Assembly: GCA_025455635.1 (NCBI GenBank)
Contig: JALOMF010000095.1
Coordinates: forward strand, 1 to 10,646
Source of the DNA: Saprospiraceae bacterium
GTDB taxonomy: Bacteria; Bacteroidota; Bacteroidia; Chitinophagales; Saprospiraceae
Length of the DNA: 10,646 nucleotides
Direction: 5' to 3'
Below, piece by piece: positions 1 to 5,619 of this stretch. Positions within the stretch are counted from its first letter, which is position 1. Each line of letters begins with the position of its first letter. The notes under the pieces are model-generated. The model had not been told where the DNA came from. It made no database searches and saw only the letters and a list, made by a program, of their open reading frames with translations. Position numbers and translations under genes: made by a program.

Positions 1-1299
1 TACCTCCCTGCCGGGCGGAATCTGAAAAGTGTTCATGATGTCCAAGCCACTGACAGGGGGTTGCCAGTTACGCAGGCGGTCGCTTTCTTCGATTTCGATG
101 ATTCGCTGGCGCAAGAACTCATAATTTTCGAGGTACCGCTTGACTTTTGAGTCGTTTTTCGAGGTGATGTCGGCCTCGGCCAGCAGCATGAGTTCATCAA
201 TGTCCTCGCCAGCATCGAACAGCAGGCGGCGCACGGCGCTGTCCGTGATTTCTTCTTTGGTCAAGGCAATGGGCCGCAGGTGGAGCTGCACCATTTTTTG
301 CACGAATTTCATTTTGTGGTCATTTGGCAGCCGCAGTTTCTTGAAAATGCGGGGCACCATGGCCGCACCCAGCGTCTCATGCCCGTGAAAAGTCCAGCCG
401 CCTTCCTCCTTGTTGAAGCGCTTGGTAGGCGGCTTCGCAATATCGTGCAGCACGGCTGCCCATCGCAGCCAGATGTCCTGTGACTTTCGGCAGAGGTTGT
501 CCACCACTTGAAGGGTGTGGTAGAAATTGTCCTTGTGGCCGATTCCCTCCCTTACTTCCACGCCGTGCAATGCGACCATTTCCGGGAAAATAATTTCTAG
601 CAGGCCAGTTTTGAACAGCAGCTTGAAGCCCACGGATGGGGTAGGGGTGGAGAGGATTTTCTCCAGTTCCGTGGTGATTCTCTCTTGCGAAACGATGTGG
701 ATGCGGTTGCGGTACTTGGAAATGGCCCGCAGCGTTTCCTCCTCGATTTGGAAGTCCAGTTGGTTGGCAAAGCGAATCCCCCTCAACATGCGCAGCGGGT
801 CGTCGGAGAAGGTGCGGCCAGGGTCGGTAGGGGTTTTTATGGTTTTTTGTTCCAAATGCTGCAAGCCACCGAAGGGGTCGAGTATGTTGCCAAAATCGGC
901 ATCGTTGAGGCTGATAGCCAGTGCGTTGATGGTGAAATCCCGTCGGAGCTGGTCATCTTCCAAGGTGCCTAGTTCGACATCGGGCTTGCGGCTGTCCGCA
1001 CGGTAGCTTTCCTTTCTCGCTCCCACGAACTCGATTTCCATGCCCTTGTGCCGGAGCATGGCAGTGCCGAATCGGCTGTAAAATGCCACCCTGGGCCTGG
1101 GATTTAGCAGCGAGGCCACTTCGTTGGCCAACCGAATGCCATCACCAACGCACACGATGTCAATGTCCTTGGTGGGCCTTGCCAACAAGCGGTCACGTAC
1201 GTAGCCTCCCACAACATAGGCGGGCACACCACAGTTTTTTGCAGCTTTCGCAATGAGGTTGAAGACCTCTCTTTCTTGTGGTAAAATATTGAAAACCAA
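1..1299 (-). CDS. cca: CCA tRNA nucleotidyltransferase with HD domain (3' end beyond window)
   Basis: This enzyme adds or repairs the 3' CCA end of tRNAs in the cytoplasm. Reading from 1299, 433 codons are open and run off the left edge. The nucleotidyltransferase core shows GGYVRD at residues 31-36, the metal-binding pair D45 and D47 in KDIDIV, RRDFTIN near 119-125 and the DDPLRMLR segment near 166-173. A C-terminal HD phosphohydrolase-type domain follows, with H261 in FYHTLQ and H285-D286 in VLHDIAK. The last visible residues are PPGREV, so only a short tail is probably missing. No ATG occurs in this frame before residue 80, which lies after the catalytic motifs. TTG at 1299 gives an N-terminus of the usual family length before GGYVRD and sits 23 bases downstream of a near-consensus -7 element. 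The dus stop lies 71 bases upstream, so read-through from dus is possible. The function is secure and the exact start is inferred. Confidence 0.93.
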   Translation of the reverse strand, partial: MVFNILPQEREVFNLIAKAAKNCGVPAYVVGGYVRDRLLARPTKDIDIVCVGDGIRLANEVASLLNPRPRVAFYSRFGTAMLRHKGMEIEFVGARKESYRADSRKPDVELGTLEDDQLRRDFTINALAISLNDADFGNILDPFGGLQHLEQKTIKTPTDPGRTFSDDPLRMLRGIRFANQLDFQIEEETLRAISKYRNRIHIVSQERITTELEKILSTPTPSVGFKLLFKTGLLEIIFPEMVALHGVEVREGIGHKDNFYHTLQVVDNLCRKSQDIWLRWAAVLHDIAKPPTKRFNKEEGGWTFHGHETLGAAMVPRIFKKLRLPNDHKMKFVQKMVQLHLRPIALTKEEITDSAVRRLLFDAGEDIDELMLLAEADITSKNDSKVKRYLENYEFLRQRIIEIEESDRLRNWQPPVSGLDIMNTFQIPPGREV

Positions 1300-1322
1300 T
1301 GGCTTGTGTTTTTTTTGGTCGG

Positions 1323-1330
1323 AAAAAGTA
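1323..1330 (-). promoter_or_regulatory. Probable -7 promoter element of cca (TACTTTTT)
   Basis: On the minus strand the octamer TACTTTTT matches seven of eight positions of the Bacteroidota -7 consensus TAnnTTTG. It ends 23 bases before the proposed TTG start of cca, similar to the spacing seen at dus (24) and purC (20). No clear -33 TTG is visible. It supports the TTG start but is a short, degenerate match in T-rich DNA. Confidence 0.35.
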
Positions 1331-1370
1331 CGAATGCAGCAACGTTGGTTGACGCTAAAAACTGGAACTG

Positions 1371-2372
1371 CTACCAGCTTTTTGTCAGCTCCATTTCAGC
1401 ATAAGCCTCCATGATTTCATCCAAGATGCCGAACAAGGCAGCTGGCGAGTACTCTTCCACCAAGCGGCTCCGATAGGTTTTTATATTGTGAAACCCCCTG
1501 AAATAATTGGTGTAGTGTCGGCGCATTTCGACGACCCCGAGCTTTTCGCCTTTCCATTCAATGGAGGTTTGTAGGTGTTGGCGAGCGGCCTCCACACGCT
1601 CTTCGGTTGTAGGCGGCAACATTTCCTCGCCTGTTTCAAAAAAATGCTTGATTTCTCGGAAAATCCAAGGGTAACCAATGGCCGCACGGCCTATCATGAT
1701 GCCGTCAACGCCAAACCGGTTGCGGTATTCCAGTGCTTTTTGTGGGCTGTCCACATCGCCATTGCCGAAGATTGGGATGTGCATGCGTGGATTGTCCTTC
1801 ACTTTTGCAATCCAAGTCCAGTCAGCCTCACCTTTGTACATCTGCTTGCGGGTGCGGGCGTGGATAGTGAGTGCTTTCACGCCCACGTCTTGCAAGCGTT
1901 CGGCCACTTCGATGATATTGATGGTCTTCTCGTCCCAGCCAAGGCGGGTTTTGACGGTCACGGGTTTGTTGGTGCTTTTGACCACGGCCTCCGTCAGTTC
2001 AATCATCTTGGGCACGTCTTGCAAAAGCCCGGCGCCCGCCATTCGGCAAGCCACTTTGGCTACAGGGCAGCCGTAGTTGATGTCAATCACGTCAGGGTTG
2101 GCGCCCTCGACGATGTTGGCAGCCCGAATCATGCTATCGAGTTGCCCACCAAAATACTGGATGCCGATGGGCCTTTCGTAGTCGAAAATCTCCAGTTTTT
2201 GGAAGCTTTTTTCGGCATCGTGTACCAAGCCATCGGCACTGATGAATTCAGTGTACATCATGTCTGCGCCCTGCTGTTTGCAGAGCTTGCGGAATGGTGG
2301 GTCGCTCACGTCCTCCATTGGAGCAAGCAACAACGGGAAGTCCGTAAGTTGTAGGTCGCCTATTTTTACCAT
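1371..2372 (-). CDS. dus: tRNA-dihydrouridine synthase, DusB-like
   Basis: This FMN-dependent enzyme reduces specific uridines in tRNA to dihydrouridine, using NADPH. The 333-residue protein begins MVKIGDLQL and has the TIM-barrel motif APMEDVSDPPFR at 17-28. INYGCP carries the probable proton-donor C102. Also visible are K141 in VKTRLGW, HARTR at 171-175, the FMN-phosphate segment GNGDV at 203-207 and GRAA at 228-231. The helical RNA-binding C-terminal domain is present. The length fits the family. The frame stays open to a TTG at 2420, but that start would lie upstream of the likely -7 promoter element at 2397-2404. ATG 2372 also matches typical Bacteroidota Dus N-termini, so it is preferred. 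cca follows 71 bases downstream on the same strand. Assignment to Dus is secure, but the choice among DusA/B/C specificities rests on resemblance only. Confidence 0.95.
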   Translation of the reverse strand: MVKIGDLQLTDFPLLLAPMEDVSDPPFRKLCKQQGADMMYTEFISADGLVHDAEKSFQKLEIFDYERPIGIQYFGGQLDSMIRAANIVEGANPDVIDINYGCPVAKVACRMAGAGLLQDVPKMIELTEAVVKSTNKPVTVKTRLGWDEKTINIIEVAERLQDVGVKALTIHARTRKQMYKGEADWTWIAKVKDNPRMHIPIFGNGDVDSPQKALEYRNRFGVDGIMIGRAAIGYPWIFREIKHFFETGEEMLPPTTEERVEAARQHLQTSIEWKGEKLGVVEMRRHYTNYFRGFHNIKTYRSRLVEEYSPAALFGILDEIMEAYAEMELTKSW

Positions 2373-2396
2373 TTGTGAATTGCTATTTCGGCCCCG

Positions 2397-2404
2397 CAAA
2401 GTTA
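2397..2404 (-). promoter_or_regulatory. -7 promoter element of dus (TAACTTTG)
   Basis: The minus-strand octamer TAACTTTG is an exact match to the Bacteroidota -7 consensus TAnnTTTG. It ends 24 bases before ATG 2372. No convincing -33 TTG lies 19-21 bases upstream. The position excludes the upstream TTG at 2420 as the translational start if this is the promoter. Confidence 0.5.
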
Positions 2405-2760
2405 ACCTGAAATGCTCCAATAAGCAGGAACCATCATCATAAATTCAGAGCGGGGATTTTTTTTAGCGTTTCACAATATTTCTAAAATATGGTCTCACAA
2501 CCTGCGTTATTGTACCAGTTTTGATTTTCACACACCGACACACCAATTTTATGCATTGAAATTTACCTGCCAAGTTCAGAAATGGAAGGATGCGTGGCTT
2601 ACGCTATTGTAGATGGGAAACTATTTTCGCCCATTTTCAGCCTTCTTTTCATCCTGTCTGAAATTTTTCCCAGTTTTTTTGATTCTCGTTAGGGGTTATC
2701 CCCTTTTACAGTGTCTTGTTTATGTAAATTGAATTTTAATTTGGTTTTTCTCTTTTTAAT

Positions 2761-2792
2761 CAACGCTTCTTTGGAAGCGTTGGCTGTTTTTT
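2761..2792 (+). terminator. Terminator-like hairpin with no upstream gene
   Basis: A perfect 9-bp stem, CAACGCTTC at 2761-2769 and GAAGCGTTG at 2774-2782, encloses the 4-base loop TTTG. It is followed by GCTG and six T residues (2787-2792). The layout suits rho-independent termination of a plus-strand transcript. The minus strand has no T-run after the stem. No plus-strand gene precedes it in the window, so what it terminates is unknown. Confidence 0.6.
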
Positions 2793-2981
2793 GCTTAATA
2801 TTTTTCATTTTGAAAAACGATTCATTGGAAGGTGCTCAATTGCTGCGAAATTTGATTTTTTCAAAATAAAATAATGAATTTGGATTATTGGCAAAACAAA
2901 TACAGTTTATCGCCCATTAAAATTGCATTAATTTGAAATTAAATTTTGATTCTTGATTGACAAAACGGATTAAATCGCCCA

Positions 2982-2999
2982 ATTTTGCGGCGTCAAAAT
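2982..2999. repeat. Inverted repeat ATTTTG-N6-CAAAAT upstream of OMP gene
   Basis: Two 6-base arms, ATTTTG at 2982-2987 and CAAAAT at 2994-2999, flank the spacer CGGCGT. The site lies about 80 bases before the ATG of the outer-membrane protein gene and could be an operator. Short AT-rich palindromes also arise by chance in such DNA, so the role is only a suggestion. Confidence 0.25.
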
Positions 3000-3081
3000 C
3001 GATATAACATTCTCAACATTGGATTCTTGTAAATCAAAAACCGAATTTGCAAAATCTGTTAAACCAAAAAAAAATTATTCC

Positions 3082-3648
3082 ATGAAGAACATCCTAAGTA
3101 TCCTTGCAATCGTCAGCTTTATGGCTGCCACACAGGCTCAGTCCTACAAGTTCAACATCAGTGCAGGCATCGGATTCGAGCCTACCACAATGATGGACAA
3201 AGCCGAAACGAACGGTATCCCTGTGACTTTCAAAGCGGGTTACCAGATTTCACCGCTTTTCAGCTTAAACGCATTTGGAGGCCACAGCTCCGCCACATCT
3301 TCACCCACAATTGTCAATGATGGCTTGGCGCTAACCACTACCACAAAGCAGACTTTTGTAGGGCTTCGGGGTGAATTGAAGAAGGGCCTAGGAGAGCGTT
3401 TTGAAGTATATGGTGGTGCTGCCTTGGGTTACGTCCACCAAAATATTGAAGAAAAGACCAGCACTGGTGATGTCTTTGTGAGGAACCCAGACGCACCGTC
3501 ACCAAACAATCCCAATGCTTCCGCAGGTAGGATGTTGTACGCTGGCTTCGTGGGCACCAATTTCTACCTTCTCAAAAACTTGGGAATCTACTCGGAGATT
3601 GGAGCTGGCGTGACACTCCTGAATTTTGGCCTAACAGCCAGGTTCTGA
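3082..3648 (+). CDS. Secreted outer-membrane beta-barrel protein (hypothetical)
   Basis: The protein has 188 residues. It opens with a classical signal peptide: MKN, the hydrophobic stretch ILSILAIVSFMAA, and a probable signal peptidase I cut after TQA, leaving QSYKFN at the mature end. The rest alternates polar and hydrophobic or aromatic residues with frequent glycines, including AGIGFEP, VTFKAGYQI, TFVGLRGEL, EVYGGAALGYV, MLYAGFVGTNFYL and LGIYSEIGAGV. It ends in Phe (LTARF), as outer-membrane barrels do. Size and pattern fit a small, perhaps eight-stranded, OmpA/OmpX-like barrel, but I cannot name a family member or a ligand. ATG 3082 is chosen over an in-frame TTG at 3019 because the signal peptide begins at the ATG. 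It is transcribed alone and followed 43 bases later by a strong terminator. Confidence 0.85.
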   Translation: MKNILSILAIVSFMAATQAQSYKFNISAGIGFEPTTMMDKAETNGIPVTFKAGYQISPLFSLNAFGGHSSATSSPTIVNDGLALTTTTKQTFVGLRGELKKGLGERFEVYGGAALGYVHQNIEEKTSTGDVFVRNPDAPSPNNPNASAGRMLYAGFVGTNFYLLKNLGIYSEIGAGVTLLNFGLTARF

Positions 3649-3691
3649 TTGATGTAGGAATGAATTAGTTTTACGATACTCAAATACTAAA

Positions 3692-3734
3692 AAAGTCCTG
3701 GTGCGCTGTCAGCGGCCAGGACTTTGTTTTTTTG
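3692..3734 (+). terminator. Rho-independent terminator of the OMP gene
   Basis: A 10-bp stem pairs AAAGTCCTGG (3692-3701) with CCAGGACTTT (3716-3725). An inner CGCT/AGCG pairing lies at 3704-3707 and 3711-3714. G and seven T residues follow (3727-3733). It begins 43 bases after the stop of the barrel-protein gene and is oriented to end its transcript. Confidence 0.85.
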
Positions 3735-3742
3735 GCAGATTT

Positions 3743-3766
3743 AGTGCCTATCGTTAGCACTTTTTT
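3743..3766 (+). terminator. Second, weaker terminator-like hairpin
   Basis: AGTGCCTA (3743-3750) pairs with TAGCACT (3755-3761) with one bulged C and the loop TCGT, followed by a run of T to 3766. It lies about ten bases after the first terminator's T-run and may act as a backup for it. Confidence 0.45.
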
Positions 3767-3772
3767 GATTGA

Positions 3773-3970
3773 GAAACAGCTGCCTGCTTTTCGGCAGACA
3801 GTAATCTTGAAGCTTTGACGAAGGAGTTTTTTGAGCAGCAAATTAGCGCTGCGTTGTTCAAAAAAGACAAAGACCCTACTTCAGAAGCCACTGTTTATGG
3901 CCAAGATGGAGCGGCGGATAGGCACCTGTCAACCCTACGAATCATCAACTTGCCACAAAAAAAATCGTGA
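3773..3970 (+). pseudogene. Possible remnant of a lost gene (65 open codons, no ATG)
   Basis: This plus-strand frame runs from after a TGA at 3770-3772 to TGA 3968-3970. It gives a protein-like sequence with segments such as SNLEALTKEFFEQQ, ISAALFKKDKDPTSEA, TVYGQDGAADRHL and TLRIINLPQKKS. The mix of charged helix-forming residues and a basic tail looks like the C-terminus of a soluble protein rather than random DNA. There is no ATG. The only plausible internal start is TTG 3815, giving 51 residues. It lies immediately after two terminators and stops one base before the convergent lipoprotein gene ends. I do not recognise the family. It could be a decayed gene's 3' end, a very small gene started at TTG, or a chance frame. 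Confidence 0.3.
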
Positions 3971-3971
3971 A

Positions 3972-4562
3972 TTAATTGCTTTGTGGCAGCGAACCTTGTG
4001 CGGCCTGGGCTGCCAAGGTAATCGAGGTCATGCTTTTGTGAATGTCTTCCCTTGACGACATGAAAATTTCAAGGTAATCCATTTCTTTTTCCTTGGTGCC
4101 GTTTTTCAAAATGGCAACTTTGGGCTTGCCAGAAAGCGTTTTTATCTTAAAACCCGGGAATTCATTGCCATCACGGTTTGGAATTATTTCAATTTTCTTG
4201 AAGTCCGTGTCAATGCTTGTCAAGTTTACTTGGGTTGTAATGGTGCTTGAACCTGACTTGTTTTCAATCAAAAGGTTCATGTTGTCGTCCACCAAAATGG
4301 TTACTTCTCCAATATTGGGAACCTTACCTGCTGCACGCTTGTAGGCTTCTTGCAAAGATTGAAGTGCTCGTGTTGCAACCGCTTTCGTGTTTCCTTCATC
4401 CACTGAATTGGCTTTAAGCTCGTCAGATTTAGTGCTACCTTCAGCAACTGGGATGTGTTTTTTTTCGCCAACGGCCTGCGCATTGACCACATCGGGATTT
4501 TCTCGGTTGCAGGAAAAAAGGATACCTGAAAAAAGTACCAGTATCAAAGAGATTTTTAACAT
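3972..4562 (-). CDS. Hypothetical lipoprotein
   Basis: The product has 196 residues. The N-terminus MLKISLILVLFSGILFSC is a short lipoprotein signal with a lipobox-like LFSC, so C18 would be acylated and the protein anchored to a membrane. After it comes a low-complexity polar linker, about residues 19-60, rich in E, K, N and S. A compact domain follows from about 62 with a helix (ATRALQSLQEAYKRAA) and then strand-like segments (GEVTILVDDNMNLLIENKSG, STITTQVNLTSI, FKKIEIIPNRDG). The C-terminus is helical and ends QGSLPQSN. I recognise no family, and the later domain may be a ligand- or protein-binding module. ATG 4562 begins exactly at the signal peptide. It is monocistronic, with a -7 element about 68 bases upstream and an inverted repeat between the two. 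It would be a client of the lipoprotein pathway that includes Lnt. Confidence 0.8.
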   Translation of the reverse strand: MLKISLILVLFSGILFSCNRENPDVVNAQAVGEKKHIPVAEGSTKSDELKANSVDEGNTKAVATRALQSLQEAYKRAAGKVPNIGEVTILVDDNMNLLIENKSGSSTITTQVNLTSIDTDFKKIEIIPNRDGNEFPGFKIKTLSGKPKVAILKNGTKEKEMDYLEIFMSSREDIHKSMTSITLAAQAAQGSLPQSN

Positions 4563-4598
4563 GGGAAAATTTTTATCGGTTAAGATGTTTAAGTTTCA

Positions 4599-4616
4599 TC
4601 AAGCGGAATTGCTTGA
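4599..4616. repeat. Inverted repeat TCAAGC-N6-GCTTGA in lipoprotein gene leader
   Basis: Perfect 6-base arms at 4599-4604 and 4611-4616 flank GGAATT. The repeat lies 36 bases upstream of the lipoprotein ATG and about 14 bases downstream of its likely -7 element. It therefore falls in the leader near the transcription start, where it could be an operator or an RNA hairpin. Confidence 0.4.
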
Positions 4617-4630
4617 CTTCATATTTAAAG

Positions 4631-4638
4631 CAAACTTA
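4631..4638 (-). promoter_or_regulatory. -7 promoter element of the lipoprotein gene (TAAGTTTG)
   Basis: The minus-strand octamer TAAGTTTG is an exact match to TAnnTTTG. It is 68 bases upstream of ATG 4562, farther than at dus or purC, which implies a leader of roughly 60 bases. No exact -33 TTTG is visible; CTTTAAC lies in the right area. Confidence 0.4.
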
Positions 4639-4839
4639 ATGCCTTTTGTTAAAGCGCTCACATTTTGGGCCTATCAAATTTGATTTAACACTCAAAAGGA
4701 ATGTCCGTAATTGACAAATTGCGTGTTTTGCTCGACTTTTTTTGTCGTTATGTAGTTTTTTTGAAAACTTCTTGTTTTGTTTGCACTTCAATGTTCAATC
4801 TAATCTACGCTATAACAAAAAAAATCTCATCCTAAGCGA

Positions 4840-4854
4840 TTGATTTCCAATCAA
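4840..4854. repeat. Short palindrome TTGATT-TCC-AATCAA
   Basis: Perfect 6-base arms are separated by three bases, inside the AT-rich gap and just before the interrupted coding-like fragment. No T-run follows, so it is not a terminator. It might be a protein-binding site or chance. Confidence 0.25.
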
Positions 4855-4866
4855 GAAGTTCATTGA

Positions 4867-5028
4867 CAAATAGAGACAGTCGAGAAAGATTACAAAACGT
4901 TGGGTGTTAAAACATCCACAATCACAATCCTATCGCCTGAGGAGGCGAAATAATTCAACCTTCGTGACTGCATCCATGAAATCGGCGGCCTAAAGTTCGT
5001 AGCCTCCTCTATCTACAAAGTGAACTAA
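4867..5028 (+). pseudogene. Possible decayed gene fragment with internal stop
   Basis: On the plus strand one frame reads a protein-like 28-residue segment (TVEKDYKTLGVKTS, then TITILSPEEAK). It is interrupted by TAA at 4951-4953 and continues for 24 residues (FNLRDCIHEIGGLKF, then VASSIYKVN) to TAA 5026-5028. There is no start codon upstream in frame before a TGA at 4864-4866. The sequence on both sides of the internal stop looks like soluble protein, which suggests a single nonsense change in an old gene fragment. Family unknown, and chance is a serious alternative. Confidence 0.2.
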
Positions 5029-5239
5029 CTGTTTGTTTACCAATCTTTTATGTGAACGATTTATTTGTTATTGAGTGGTTTGTTGAAAATCTAATATTCA
5101 AGCATTATTAGTGTTGAAAATTTCTAAAATTCATAACCTCAATGGCTGATGTTTGCCCGTTTAAGGCTTTCGCACTTCTGGTGTGACTTCATGCTATCAA
5201 ATCAGTCTAACAATAAGGCTGTAACCAAAGGGTAAATAT

Positions 5240-5563
5240 ATGAAACATCAATTACCATATTTAGGAGAAATCCTATCCACAAAAGGGATAAGAAGTGGCG
5301 CAGTCCTTCCTTGTTCTTTTGCTGCATCCCAAAATATTCAGGTTATTGTTCAGGATAACTTGGGCAGGGCCTTCATAACCAAATCCTTCGACGTAGATGA
5401 AGCTACTTCCAAACTGGAATTTGATACATCAAGGCTAAAATCAGGTAATTACCATGTTTGGATTTACATGGGTGACCAACAATTCATCAGGAACTTCACC
5501 GTTGAAAGCAAGGCTCAAAAAAAGTCTGGATTGATCCAACAAATTTTTAAAATATTTAGCTAA
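5240..5563 (+). CDS. Hypothetical 107-aa protein with T9SS-tail/DUF3244-like beta domain
   Basis: The protein is 107 residues long. From about 33 to 90 it reads as alternating beta strands: IQVIVQDNLGR, AFITKSFDVDE, TSKLEFDTSRL, SGNYHVWIYMGDQ and FIRNFTVE. The order of strand, D-x-x-G-R turn, a 'L-x-[ST]-x-L-x-x-G-x-Y' strand and the final strand closely resembles the C-terminal sorting domain of type IX secretion cargo and DUF3244-type small beta-sandwiches of Bacteroidota. Here it forms nearly the whole protein. The first 30 residues, MKHQLPYLGEI to FAAS, do not form a clear signal peptide, and no cargo domain precedes the sandwich. The tail is basic (KAQKKS) and ends in a short hydrophobic helix (LIQQIFKIFS). 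ATG 5240 is the only ATG near the start. It is convergent with purC, 56 bases apart. Function is unknown, and a truncated gene is possible. Confidence 0.65.
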   Translation: MKHQLPYLGEILSTKGIRSGAVLPCSFAASQNIQVIVQDNLGRAFITKSFDVDEATSKLEFDTSRLKSGNYHVWIYMGDQQFIRNFTVESKAQKKSGLIQQIFKIFS

Positions 5564-5619
5564 AGTCAGCTAAGTAATATACAAGTGCTTGATAATCAGT
5601 CGTTTTAGGCGTTTCTTGC

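Larger units (their letters stand above)
2421..3081. other. AT-rich intergenic region between divergent dus and OMP gene
   Basis: This stretch separates the divergently transcribed dus and the outer-membrane protein gene. No convincing coding frame is seen on either strand. It contains a small palindrome AGGGG-TTAT-CCCCT at 2691-2704, a strong terminator-like hairpin at 2761-2792 and an inverted repeat ATTTTG-N6-CAAAAT at 2982-2999. It should also hold the promoter of the gene at 3082, but I could not identify an exact TAnnTTTG element for it. Base composition is visibly richer in A and T than the flanking housekeeping genes. Confidence 0.6.
3649..3971. other. Intergenic region with tandem terminators and a gene fragment
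   Basis: Between the stop of the barrel-protein gene and the stop of the convergent lipoprotein gene lie two plus-strand terminator hairpins. After them comes an inverted repeat CTGCC/GGCAG around 3780-3797, and then a short coding-like stretch on the plus strand. No complete gene is seen. Confidence 0.6.
4563..5239. other. AT-rich intergenic region between lipoprotein gene and 107-aa gene
   Basis: This gap separates two divergently transcribed genes. Near its left end are the lipoprotein promoter and inverted repeat. Further right are a short palindrome TTGATT-TCC-AATCAA at 4840-4854 and a coding-like but stop-interrupted stretch at 4867-5028. From 5029 to 5239 I see only AT-rich DNA that should contain the promoter of the 5240 gene. 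No exact TAnnTTTG was found there; GATGTTTG near 5147 is a one-mismatch candidate. Confidence 0.55.

Noticed and set aside
1575..2354. A 259-codon plus-strand reading frame opposite dus
   Set aside because: It lies wholly antisense to a clear Dus gene, has no recognisable domain, and reflects the codon pattern of the real gene.
2691..2704. AGGGG-TTAT-CCCCT palindrome as a terminator
   Set aside because: The stem is only five base pairs and the T-run four bases, too weak to call.
3019..3049. Promoter TTG-N20-CGAATTTG for the barrel-protein gene
   Set aside because: Spacing is right, but the invariant TA of the -7 element is missing, so it is not listed as a feature.
3019..3081. Longer N-terminus for the barrel protein from TTG 3019
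   Set aside because: It would place 21 polar residues before a perfectly formed signal peptide that begins at ATG 3082.
3831..4055. Plus-strand frame of 74 codons crossing into the lipoprotein gene
   Set aside because: It starts at TTG, overlaps the lipoprotein gene in antisense, and reads less like protein than the neighbouring frame ending at 3970.
4563..5239. An insertion sequence or CRISPR array in the AT-rich gap
   Set aside because: No terminal inverted repeats with a transposase, no target-site duplication and no regularly spaced repeats were seen.
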